From JANWHF01 sp036276235 (GTDB taxonomy: Bacteria > Planctomycetota > Phycisphaerae > Tepidisphaerales > Tepidisphaeraceae): a stretch of DNA of 22,515 nucleotides. Location of the stretch: positions 1 to 22,515 of the forward strand of contig DATBDZ010000349.1 in assembly GCA_036276235.1 (NCBI GenBank), written 5' to 3'. Under the pieces are notes generated by a model that was not told the DNA's origin, did not search any database, and saw only the letters and a list, made by a program, of their open reading frames with translations. The translations under genes and the position numbers were made by a program. Positions 8,123 to 15,219 of this stretch are shown one piece after another. The first letter of the stretch is position 1; each line of letters begins with the position of its first letter.

Positions 8123-9537
8123 AACAAAACATGACACAGCAAATGTCCAAAGAAGAGCGTGACCGTGAGCGTCTTGCGAATCTGAGCCGCCGGCGATTTC
8201 TTAAAGGTGTCAGCGCGTGCATCGCGCTGCCGGCATTTGAGTCGCTGCTGAAAGGCGGCGCAACGGCCACCGCCGCGCAGAGTGCGGGCCAGGTCGCCGT
8301 GACTTCCACCGGCGCGCCGCTTCGCACTGCCTTCGTCTACTTCCCCAACGGCGCGATTCCCGCCAACTTCTGGCCCACCGGCGAAGGGAAGGATTACGTC
8401 CTCAACAAGACGATGGAGCCGATGGCCGACCTGCGCGAGAAGATGCAGGTGTACGGCGGCCTGGATCAGGTGAATGCAACCGCCGGCCCCGACGGCGCCG
8501 GCGACCATGCCCGCGCCAGCGGTACCTTCCTCACCAGCGTGCGTGTCAAGAAGACCGCCGGCGCGGATATTCATGCCGGTGTGTCGATCGACCAGGTCAT
8601 GGCCAACAGTGTCGGCCACATGACCCGCTTCCCCTCGCTGGAATTCAGTTGCGACGCGGTCCGCCGATCGGGCAACTGCGACTCGGGCTACTCCTGTGCC
8701 TATCAGTACAACCTCTCGTGGCAATCGCCGACGGCTCCGGTTCCCCCTGAGCCCAATCCGCGGTTCCTCTTCGAGCGCTTGTTCGGCACCGGCGATCATG
8801 GCCAGCGTCAGCTTGCGGTGAAGATGCGCCAGACGCAGCAGAAATCGATTCTCGATTTCGTGATGGACGATGCGCGCAGCGTCGATGCCCAGATGGGCAG
8901 CCGCGATAAGCAGAAGCTTGATGAATATCTGACCAGCATCCGCGAGATCGAAAAACGCATCCAGGATTCAGAGCGTTTCGGCGAATCGCCCGATCCGGAT
9001 GTCGCCACGCCAAGTGGCATCCCCACTGCCTTTGCCGACTACATCCAGCTCATGTTCGACATGCTGGTGCTGTCGTTCCAGACCGATTCAACCCGCGTCG
9101 CGACGTTCCTGCTGGCCAACGAAGGGAGCAACCGCCCCTTCCCCGAGATCGGTATCCCCGAAGGCCATCACGATTGCACGCACCACCAGAACAATCCGGA
9201 AAAGATCGCAAAAGTCTGCCAGGTTGATCTTTTCTACGCGCAGCAGTTCGGCAAGTTCCTGACCAAAATGGATTCGATCAAGGACACCGACGGCAACTCG
9301 CTGCTCCACAACTCGATGATCATCTACGGCTCAGGCAACTCCGACGGCAATCGCCACACGCACGTCAACCTGCCGCTCATCATGGCCGGCTCCGGCGGCG
9401 GTGCATTGCAGGCGGGCCGCTATGCCAAATTCAACGGCACGCCTATGGCCAATCTCTTCCTCACGATGGCCGACCGAATGGGCGTACCGAAGCTCGAACG
9501 CTTTGGAGATTCGACCGGCAGGCTGACGGACATTTAA
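8119..9537 (+). CDS. Tat-exported DUF1552 protein
   Basis: A 472-residue DUF1552 protein. The N-terminus carries a twin-arginine signal, SRRRFLKG (residues 23-30), followed by a hydrophobic stretch, so it is predicted to be exported folded. Family features include LRTAFVYFPNGAIPANFWPT after the signal, the GGLDQVNA segment, HARASGTFLT, and late in the protein IIYGSGNSDGNRHTHVNLP. Its ATG overlaps the TGA of the DUF1592 gene by four bases (ATGA), so the pair is one operon and probably translationally coupled. DUF1592-DUF1552 pairs recur in planctomycetes, but their reaction is unknown; sulfatase/phosphatase-like folding has been suggested for this type, which I cannot verify here. Confidence 0.9.
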   Translation: MKQNMTQQMSKEERDRERLANLSRRRFLKGVSACIALPAFESLLKGGATATAAQSAGQVAVTSTGAPLRTAFVYFPNGAIPANFWPTGEGKDYVLNKTMEPMADLREKMQVYGGLDQVNATAGPDGAGDHARASGTFLTSVRVKKTAGADIHAGVSIDQVMANSVGHMTRFPSLEFSCDAVRRSGNCDSGYSCAYQYNLSWQSPTAPVPPEPNPRFLFERLFGTGDHGQRQLAVKMRQTQQKSILDFVMDDARSVDAQMGSRDKQKLDEYLTSIREIEKRIQDSERFGESPDPDVATPSGIPTAFADYIQLMFDMLVLSFQTDSTRVATFLLANEGSNRPFPEIGIPEGHHDCTHHQNNPEKIAKVCQVDLFYAQQFGKFLTKMDSIKDTDGNSLLHNSMIIYGSGNSDGNRHTHVNLPLIMAGSGGGALQAGRYAKFNGTPMANLFLTMADRMGVPKLERFGDSTGRLTDI

Positions 9538-9557
9538 TTTCGCCATTCTCGAACACC

Positions 9558-9633
9558 GTCATGCTGAGGTACTCCGAAGCATCTAGCTTGATTGCGCGAG
9601 CGGGCCAGATGCTTCGGAGTACCTCAGCATGAC
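9558..9633. repeat. Palindromic repeat family A, copy 2
   Basis: Arms 9558-9587 and 9604-9633, 30 bases each with one mismatch (CTAGC on the left against GCCAG on the right) around a 16-base loop. Same arms as the copies at 2220 and 20625; the loop sequence differs. It begins 21 bases after the DUF1552 stop. Confidence 0.9.
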
Positions 9634-9751
9634 TGTTTGCGGCGATGACATCGTAGATTCATAGCCGGCATTTAAGTTGACTCATGGAGCCCGCAAGGCT
9701 GTTGTATATACGCCGCGAGGCGTCCCCTCCCTTTCACCACGAGGTTCCCAA

Positions 9752-10582
9752 ATGAAACGCGGTCAACTCGCGTCGTATCTGGCGGTCGGCGCTCTTTCGG
9801 CAGGCGCGGCAATTTACGCCGCCACTCCTTCTGGCCTTGGCTACAAGGACACGCCGCAGATTCCCGGCTCGCAGTGGCATGTGCATGAAGGCGAGCGCCC
9901 GCAGCCGCGCGTGGTGACGCCCGGAGCCACTTTCAGCCAGATGGCGCCTGCCCCTTCGGATGCGACTGTCCTTTTTGACGGCAAGGATCTTTCCAAATGG
10001 GAATCCGGCCGGGGCGCGGCCAATTGGAAAGTCGCCGACGGATATGTGGAATCCACCCGGGGCGGCGGGATTCACACCAAAGAGAAATTCCCTGACTTTC
10101 AGTTGCACATCGAATTTGCCGAGCCGACGCCCGCGCGCGGCACCGGCCAGAACCGCGGCAACAGCGGCGTGCTGATTAACGGCATGTACGAAGTGCAGGT
10201 CCTCGATTCCTATCAGGCCCCAACCTATCCAGATGGCCAATGCGGCGCGCTTTACGGCCAGACCCCGCCGCTGGTCAACGCCTGCCGTCCGCCGGGGGAA
10301 TGGCAGACCTACGAGATCATCTTCGAATCGCCGCGCTGGGACAAAGACAATAAGCTCCAGAAGAACGCGAACATCACCGTCATCCAGAACGGCGTAGTCC
10401 TGCACAACAAGCGCGACTACATCGGCGCCACCGACGGCATCGGCGGCGTTCCGCACTTGTCGCTGGGCGCCTACACCAAGCCGCATCCGCCCGAGGTGAC
10501 CATCGAATTGCAGGACCACGGCACCCCGGTGCATTTCCGCAATATTTGGATACGCCCGCTGGGGGAGTATGACAAGCAGTGA
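9752..10582 (+). CDS. Second secreted DUF1080 protein
   Basis: A 276-residue exported DUF1080 protein. Signal peptide at about residues 1-24 (MKRGQLASYLAVGALSAGAA). Landmarks: ATVLFDGKDLSKWE, NSGVLINGMYEVQVLDS, GALYGQTPPLVNA, PPGEWQTYEIIF, and HFRNIWIRPL near the C-terminus. It is a different subfamily from the protein at 2444, sharing the fold but little sequence outside these blocks. ATG 9752 is preceded by GAGG at 7-base spacing; extending to 9677 adds residues before the signal peptide and is unlikely. A possible -35 TTGACT at 9677 has TATATA 22 bases on, too far for a confident promoter. It precedes the multi-haem cytochrome gene and may be co-expressed, though a palindrome lies between them. 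Confidence 0.88.
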   Translation: MKRGQLASYLAVGALSAGAAIYAATPSGLGYKDTPQIPGSQWHVHEGERPQPRVVTPGATFSQMAPAPSDATVLFDGKDLSKWESGRGAANWKVADGYVESTRGGGIHTKEKFPDFQLHIEFAEPTPARGTGQNRGNSGVLINGMYEVQVLDSYQAPTYPDGQCGALYGQTPPLVNACRPPGEWQTYEIIFESPRWDKDNKLQKNANITVIQNGVVLHNKRDYIGATDGIGGVPHLSLGAYTKPHPPEVTIELQDHGTPVHFRNIWIRPLGEYDKQ

Positions 10583-10596
10583 GGAGCGGTCCCCAG

Positions 10597-10641
10597 CCCT
10601 CCCCCGGAGTACCGGGGGAGGGAAAAATGCAGCCGCCTAAA
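10597..10641. repeat. Palindromic repeat family C, single unit
   Basis: Hairpin CCCTCCCCCGG (10597-10607), loop AGTA, CCGGGGGAGGG (10612-10622). GCCGCCTAAA at 10632-10641 lies 9 bases beyond the hairpin, exactly as in the right half of the paired copy at 19396-19568. That indicates a unit longer than the hairpin alone. It begins 14 bases after the DUF1080 stop. Confidence 0.85.
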
Positions 10642-10720
10642 GTGTCTCGCACCGGGGTGAACGAGCGCTTGATGGCATGGGGTGGGATTTCTCGCGCGGT
10701 TTTGGTCTAATCTCGGGTAG

Positions 10721-10737
10721 GGCGGGCACTGCCCGCC
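10721..10737. repeat. Short hairpin ahead of the multi-haem cytochrome gene
   Basis: GGCGGGC, loop ACT, GCCCGCC. It lies about 40 bases before the chosen GTG start. It could be a small dispersed repeat or a 5'-leader hairpin; only one copy is seen here. Confidence 0.4.
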
Positions 10738-10775
10738 GTCTTCGGCTTTTGATGTTGGCTCCTTGGAGGGTTCCG

Positions 10776-13340
10776 GTGTCCAGAGTTTTCAGTCGATGCC
10801 TTTGCGCGATCGTAGTATTTGCAACCACCAGCGCCGCTTTTGCCGCCGATCCACCGGCGCGGCCTAAATCGCTCGATCCGGGTTTGATCGCGACGTATTC
10901 CTCCGGCCAGCGGAAGATCGTTCGCCTCGCGCTCAGCAGCAATTTTGTGCTGCAAGCCGGCGAGTCGATCCATCCACAGATCGGCCCGGATTTCACGCTC
11001 GATTACGACGGTGTCATCCGCGTTCTGCAGGCGGGCGATTATGCGTTTAGCGCCGCCGATGGTGCTGCGATCACGATCGATTCGGCCCCCGCCGCCAAAA
11101 TTCATCTTGCCGCCGGCGATCATGCGCTGCATGTTCACTACCGGCGCAAGCCCGGCCCCGCGCGGCTCCAGTTAACGTGGTCCTCGGACGCATTTCCCGC
11201 CGAGCCCATCCCGCCGGCGGTGCTGGGGCATTCTGCTGTTCCTCCGGAAGTCGGCGCATCAGCCACAATCGAACGCGGTCGGCTGCTGGCGGAAGAATTG
11301 AATTGCATCGCCTGCCACAAATCCGAATCGCCGGCGATGGTCGGTCGTGGCGCGCCGGATCTGAGCACGATCGGCTCGCGGGTCAATCCGCAGTGGGTCG
11401 TTAAATGGCTTGAAGATCCCCGCCATTTCCGGGCCCATGCAACGATGCCGGCGCTGCTGGCGTCGGAGCAGGATCGCCGCGACGTTGCGACATATCTTGC
11501 ATCGCTGAAAGATACAACCACTACGCGGCAGGTATCGACCAACGATGATGCCGCCGTGAGCGGACGAGATATTTTCGAGAACGTCGGCTGCGCCAATTGC
11601 CACGGCAAAGACGGCGTCGAGCTCAACGGCCAGGCCTCCAAATGGAAATCGCCCGACGCCCTCTCCCGCTTCCTGCTCGATCCCACCGCGGTCGATCCAA
11701 GCTGCCGCATGCCTTCGATGATGCTCACGCGCCAGCAGACCGACTCACTGGCGGCGTTTCTATTCAATCCGCCCAAGCCGGATGACAAATCGACGGCGAA
11801 TTGGTCGATCGCATCACACCTTGCGGACTTTGAGCAAGCTTCCGTCGACGCAGACGCCGCGCGAGGAAAGACGCTGGTTCAATCGAGCGGCTGCCTGAAA
11901 TGTCACGCCATTTCTGGCGCATCTTCCACCGCAACGGAAGCAGTCGCATTATCGCGCGTCAAACCCGCCGCTGGATGTCTGGCGTCTCAGCCGCCGGCCG
12001 GCGCGGCGCAATATCATCTCACCAACGACGAGCGCGCGGCACTCACCGCTTACGTGCGATCAGCGTCGGAGCAACCGGAAGTCGCCGCCGCGCCCACATT
12101 CAGCTATCAGGAGAACATCCAGCGATTCAACTGCGTCGCCTGTCACACCGCCGAGGGTTTTGTGCCGAAGCAGGCGCTCGATGGCGTTCCGCCGCTGGCA
12201 ATTGCCGGGCAAAAATTGCGGCCGGAATGGATTCACGCGGTGCTGGAAGACAAGCAGCGCGTGCGGCCGTGGTTGCGACTGCGGATGCCGCACTTTGGGC
12301 CGGCAGTGAAACCGGTCGCCGATGAGCTGATTGCGGTCTCGGGCGCTGGGCCGGTTGAAGAAGCCGCCGCGCCCGCGCCAACGGCGATTCGCGATGGCCG
12401 CAAGATGGTCAGCAACGGCATGGGCAATTTCGGCTGCATCACCTGCCATTCGTTCAACGGCGCGGCTGTCGCCGCCCCAGAGCAATCGCGCGGGCCGGAA
12501 TTGACGCTGATGGTGAGCCGAGTTCGCCCTGATTGGTTTGCCCGCTGGATGCGCGAGCCGGCGCGAATCGTGCCGACCACGCTGATGCCCGCCTTCTTCA
12601 GCGAAAAGCCCGCCTCCGAGTCGATGCCGGTTATCAACGCGATGTGGGGATATCTGTCGATGGGCAAATCGATGCCGCTCCCGGATGGCGTCACTCCATC
12701 GCGCCAGCAGGAATTCGCGCTGACGCCGATCGACGTACCGCTCGTGCAGCGCTGCTATCTCGACGGCGGCGGCGTCGATGGAAAATATCGCGCCATTCCG
12801 CGCGCCGTCGCAGTCGGCCTTCCAGGGCTCACGTGCTATGTCTTCGATCCTGACTTGTGCCAGATCTGTTACGCCTGGTCCGGCGGGTTCGTGAACATGA
12901 CCGCCGGCTGGAACGGCCGCGGCGACACGCACGGCAAACGCCTGGGCACCCCCTTCTACAACGCCCCGCCCGGCTCGCCGATCTATTTCGATTCCCTGGA
13001 GAAAAAGCCGCAGATGGACTACATCGGCTACTCCACCGCCCACGATCAGGTGGAGATGGTCTACAGCGTCGATGGCGTCGAAATCCACGAGCGAGATTCG
13101 GCCTCGCCGCGCGGCGTCGGCCTGGTGCGAACTTTCGAGTTCGATCCGGCGGGCAAGCAGGTTTACTTCGTGACACAGATCGATCCCACCATCAAATTCT
13201 CCTCGTCTAACGGGTCGTTCGAACCCGTGCCGACGCCAAATGGCTGGGAAACACCAGAAAGAACGCAGGCGGTGAAAATATCCGGGTCGAGCAAAGTTAA
13301 CTTCTCAATCACGGTGACGCCGACGCAGGACGGGAAATGA
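10776..13340 (+). CDS. Secreted five-haem c-type cytochrome with N-terminal PA14-like domain
   Basis: An 854-residue exported protein. GTG 10776 was chosen because GGAGGG lies five bases upstream and translation from there gives a compact signal peptide (about residues 1-25, ending AAFA). ATG 10752 and ATG 10677 are in frame but lack such a site. Residues about 35-150 look like a PA14 carbohydrate-binding domain (GDYAFSAADGAAITID, LAAGDHALHVHYRR). Five CxxCH haem motifs follow at 177, 272, 373, 453 and 554. Candidate Met ligands occur in HATMPA, CRMPSM, LRMPHF and TLMPAF; the third module has no clear one. The C-terminal part (from about 640) resembles the AWSGGF-containing region of DUF6797-type planctomycete proteins. 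Probably a periplasmic electron carrier serving the propeller protein encoded next; partner inferred from the overlap. Confidence 0.85.
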   Translation: MSRVFSRCLCAIVVFATTSAAFAADPPARPKSLDPGLIATYSSGQRKIVRLALSSNFVLQAGESIHPQIGPDFTLDYDGVIRVLQAGDYAFSAADGAAITIDSAPAAKIHLAAGDHALHVHYRRKPGPARLQLTWSSDAFPAEPIPPAVLGHSAVPPEVGASATIERGRLLAEELNCIACHKSESPAMVGRGAPDLSTIGSRVNPQWVVKWLEDPRHFRAHATMPALLASEQDRRDVATYLASLKDTTTTRQVSTNDDAAVSGRDIFENVGCANCHGKDGVELNGQASKWKSPDALSRFLLDPTAVDPSCRMPSMMLTRQQTDSLAAFLFNPPKPDDKSTANWSIASHLADFEQASVDADAARGKTLVQSSGCLKCHAISGASSTATEAVALSRVKPAAGCLASQPPAGAAQYHLTNDERAALTAYVRSASEQPEVAAAPTFSYQENIQRFNCVACHTAEGFVPKQALDGVPPLAIAGQKLRPEWIHAVLEDKQRVRPWLRLRMPHFGPAVKPVADELIAVSGAGPVEEAAAPAPTAIRDGRKMVSNGMGNFGCITCHSFNGAAVAAPEQSRGPELTLMVSRVRPDWFARWMREPARIVPTTLMPAFFSEKPASESMPVINAMWGYLSMGKSMPLPDGVTPSRQQEFALTPIDVPLVQRCYLDGGGVDGKYRAIPRAVAVGLPGLTCYVFDPDLCQICYAWSGGFVNMTAGWNGRGDTHGKRLGTPFYNAPPGSPIYFDSLEKKPQMDYIGYSTAHDQVEMVYSVDGVEIHERDSASPRGVGLVRTFEFDPAGKQVYFVTQIDPTIKFSSSNGSFEPVPTPNGWETPERTQAVKISGSSKVNFSITVTPTQDGK

Positions 13341-14968
13341 GCATGGCAATGAAAGAAAATACAATGAACTCGGTGACCTTCCCCCTCTCCCGTGTACTCA
13401 GGGGAGAGGGCAGGGGTGAGGGGACGAACGTCTCGACTTGTGAAGAGCGCCATTTCGCGGCACGCTGTCCCCTCACCCTAACCCTCTCCCCTGAGTACAG
13501 GGGAGAGGGGACAAGATGGCGCCGCGCCTCCGTTATAGTCGCAATGTTACTGCTTCTAAGTGGTTTCATCGCAGCGCCAAAGGCCGTCGCCGCCGATGCC
13601 GGCCCGGATCAATACTACACCCTCGACCGTCTCCCGGATCCCGACACCAATCTCAAGCTTGAAGTCGGGGGCCTGAATTTCGCCGCCGACGGCACACTCT
13701 ACGCCGGCACCCGCCGTGGTGAAGTCTGGGCGTGGAAGGACGGCAAATGGAAGCGCTTCGCCTCCGGATTGGCCGAGTGCCTGGGGACTCTGCCGATCAA
13801 GCCAGGCGTCGTGCTTGTCACGCAACGCGCTGAAGTCACGCGCTTGATCGACACGGATGGCGACGGCATCGCCGATCGCTACGAGAAGATCACCAACGAT
13901 TTCGCGTACAGCGGCAACTATCACGAGTTCAACTTCGGCCTCGTGATGGACAAGGCCGGCAATCTCTACGGCTCGCTGAACCTCGGCCACACCAATCACG
14001 ACCCTTGGGGCGGCCAATACATGGGTGCCGACGTCAAAGACCGCGGCACCGTTTACACGATCAGCCCAGACGGCAAGTATTCGACATTCGCGTGGGGCTT
14101 GCGCTCGCCCAACGGCCTGGAAATCAGCCCGGATGGCGAGCTGTTTTGCGCCGAGAGCCAGGGAGAATTCACCGCCACCGATTGCCTGCAGCACTTGCAG
14201 AAGGACCGCTTCTACGGCCACCCGGCATCACTCTCCTTCAAACCTGGCTTCACTGGAAATCCGCGCACTACCACGATCGCCGAGTTGGCGAAGATGCGCA
14301 CGCCGCCAATTGTCTGGTTTCCGTACAAGCGTGTAGGGCAGTCGGTGAATCAGCCGCGCTTTGACATCACCGCCGGTAAATTCGGCCCGTTTGCCGGCCA
14401 GATTTTCTGCGGCGACGACATCGGCCCGATCCTCACCCGCGTCTTCCTGGAAAAAGTCGGCGACGATTACCAGGGCGCCTGCTTTCCATTCCTCCGCAAG
14501 CAAAATGTGCTCGAAGGCGCCAATCGCATCGCCTTCGGCCCCGACGGCGCGATGTACACGGGCCTCACCAATCGCGGCTGGGCCACCGGCACGCACGGCG
14601 TCTACAAGATCGCCTGGACCGGAAAGATGCCGCTGGAAATCCAGAAGTGGGAAATCCAAAGCGACGGCTTCCTGCTCACGTTTACCGAGCCGGTGAACGA
14701 GCAAGCCGCGTCAAATCCCGACAATTATCACCTGCTCAACTTCCACTACGAGTATCACAAAACCTATGGCTGCGACGAGCTGGATAAAGCCCCGGTAAAG
14801 GTGCTGTCGGCAAAAGTTTCAGCCGATCGCAAATCCGTACACTTGGCTTTGCCCGAGCTGCGGTCGGTTTGGATCTATCAGCTCGATGTGCAAAACGTCA
14901 CCGCCGATGACGGAGCAGGAATCCGCAATAGCACCGGGTGGTATACGTTGAATCGGTTAAAGCAATAG
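13337..14968 (+). CDS. Secreted beta-propeller (PQQ/NHL-like, membrane-bound-dehydrogenase type) protein
   Basis: Starts at ATG 13337, which overlaps the cytochrome's TGA (ATGA) and has AGGA six bases upstream. The reading frame then runs through a complete family B palindromic element (13383-13509) before reaching a signal-peptide-like segment (RRASVIVAMLLLLSGF). The only later Met before that core, ATG 13544, has no ribosome-binding site. The mature part shows propeller blades: GGLNFAADGTLYAGTRRGEV, WGLRSPNGLEISPDGELF and NRIAFGPDGAMYTGLTNRG, plus a calcium-loop-like DTDGDGIADRYE (172-183). Such proteins are annotated as PVC-type dehydrogenases or PQQ-dependent sugar dehydrogenase relatives. 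Oxidation of a sugar with electrons passed to the neighbouring five-haem cytochrome is inferred. The 543-residue length includes about 68 unusual leading residues. Confidence 0.82.
   Translation: MSMAMKENTMNSVTFPLSRVLRGEGRGEGTNVSTCEERHFAARCPLTLTLSPEYRGEGTRWRRASVIVAMLLLLSGFIAAPKAVAADAGPDQYYTLDRLPDPDTNLKLEVGGLNFAADGTLYAGTRRGEVWAWKDGKWKRFASGLAECLGTLPIKPGVVLVTQRAEVTRLIDTDGDGIADRYEKITNDFAYSGNYHEFNFGLVMDKAGNLYGSLNLGHTNHDPWGGQYMGADVKDRGTVYTISPDGKYSTFAWGLRSPNGLEISPDGELFCAESQGEFTATDCLQHLQKDRFYGHPASLSFKPGFTGNPRTTTIAELAKMRTPPIVWFPYKRVGQSVNQPRFDITAGKFGPFAGQIFCGDDIGPILTRVFLEKVGDDYQGACFPFLRKQNVLEGANRIAFGPDGAMYTGLTNRGWATGTHGVYKIAWTGKMPLEIQKWEIQSDGFLLTFTEPVNEQAASNPDNYHLLNFHYEYHKTYGCDELDKAPVKVLSAKVSADRKSVHLALPELRSVWIYQLDVQNVTADDGAGIRNSTGWYTLNRLKQ
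13383..13509. repeat. Composite palindromic element, family B, copy 2, inside a reading frame
   Basis: Left hairpin 13383-13410 (one mismatch in the stem), right hairpin 13482-13509, same architecture and length as the copy at 3260. The centre matches the reverse complement of that copy's centre in most positions (shared TTTCGCG-CACGCTGTCCCCTC, one base differing at the dash), so the two copies lie in opposite orientation. Here the whole element is in frame and free of stops within the N-terminal coding region of the beta-propeller gene. Confidence 0.9.
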
Positions 14969-14982
14969 TGCGGCCGGCTTCT

Positions 14983-15044
14983 TGTAGGCTGGGTGTACTC
15001 GCCCACCACGAGCGGCAATGGTGGGCGAGTACACCCACCCTACA
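14983..15044. repeat. Palindromic repeat family D
   Basis: Arms 14983-15008 and 15019-15044, 26 bases with one mismatch, loop of 10 bases. The left arm contains GGGTGTACTCGCCCACCA, and the right arm its complement, again with a GAGTAC core. It starts 14 bases after the propeller gene's stop. Confidence 0.88.
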
Positions 15045-15081
15045 TGTTGCCGATTCCGCGACGAGTCTGGTCCCCCGCCCA

Positions 15082-15155
15082 GCGCTCCGCTGCGCGTCGC
15101 GGCTAACCGGAGATGCGACTTCGCGCCCGGTTAGCCGCGACGCGCAGCGGAGCGC
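15082..15155. repeat. Palindromic repeat family E
   Basis: Perfect 29-base inverted repeat, 15082-15110 with 15127-15155, loop of 16 bases. The left arm runs GCGCTCCGCTGCGCGTCGCG and on to GCTAACCGG. It has no GAGTAC core, unlike the other families. It lies between repeat D and the ffh promoter, so the two could together isolate ffh from upstream transcription. Confidence 0.9.
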
Positions 15156-15182
15156 GGAGTTGCCGGGCGCGTCTCCACACCC

Positions 15183-15211
15183 TTCGCCCTCCCCGCGCCT
15201 TGGCGTATAAT
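15183..15211 (+). promoter_or_regulatory. Candidate ffh promoter with perfect -10 box
   Basis: TATAAT at 15206-15211 matches the sigma-70 -10 consensus exactly. The base pattern 17 bases upstream (TTCGCC, 15183-15188) is a poor -35. The ATG of ffh is only 9 bases after the box, so transcription would start at or next to the start codon. Confidence 0.5.
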
Positions 15212-15219
15212 CCGCCATC

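Noticed and set aside
6464..8137. 557-codon open frame on the minus strand opposite the DUF1592 gene, and another of 157 codons at 6754-7227
   Set aside because: Antisense to a clearly coding frame, with Arg/Ser/Gly-rich composition and no ribosome-binding site or recognisable domain; long antisense frames are expected in GC-rich coding DNA with this codon use.
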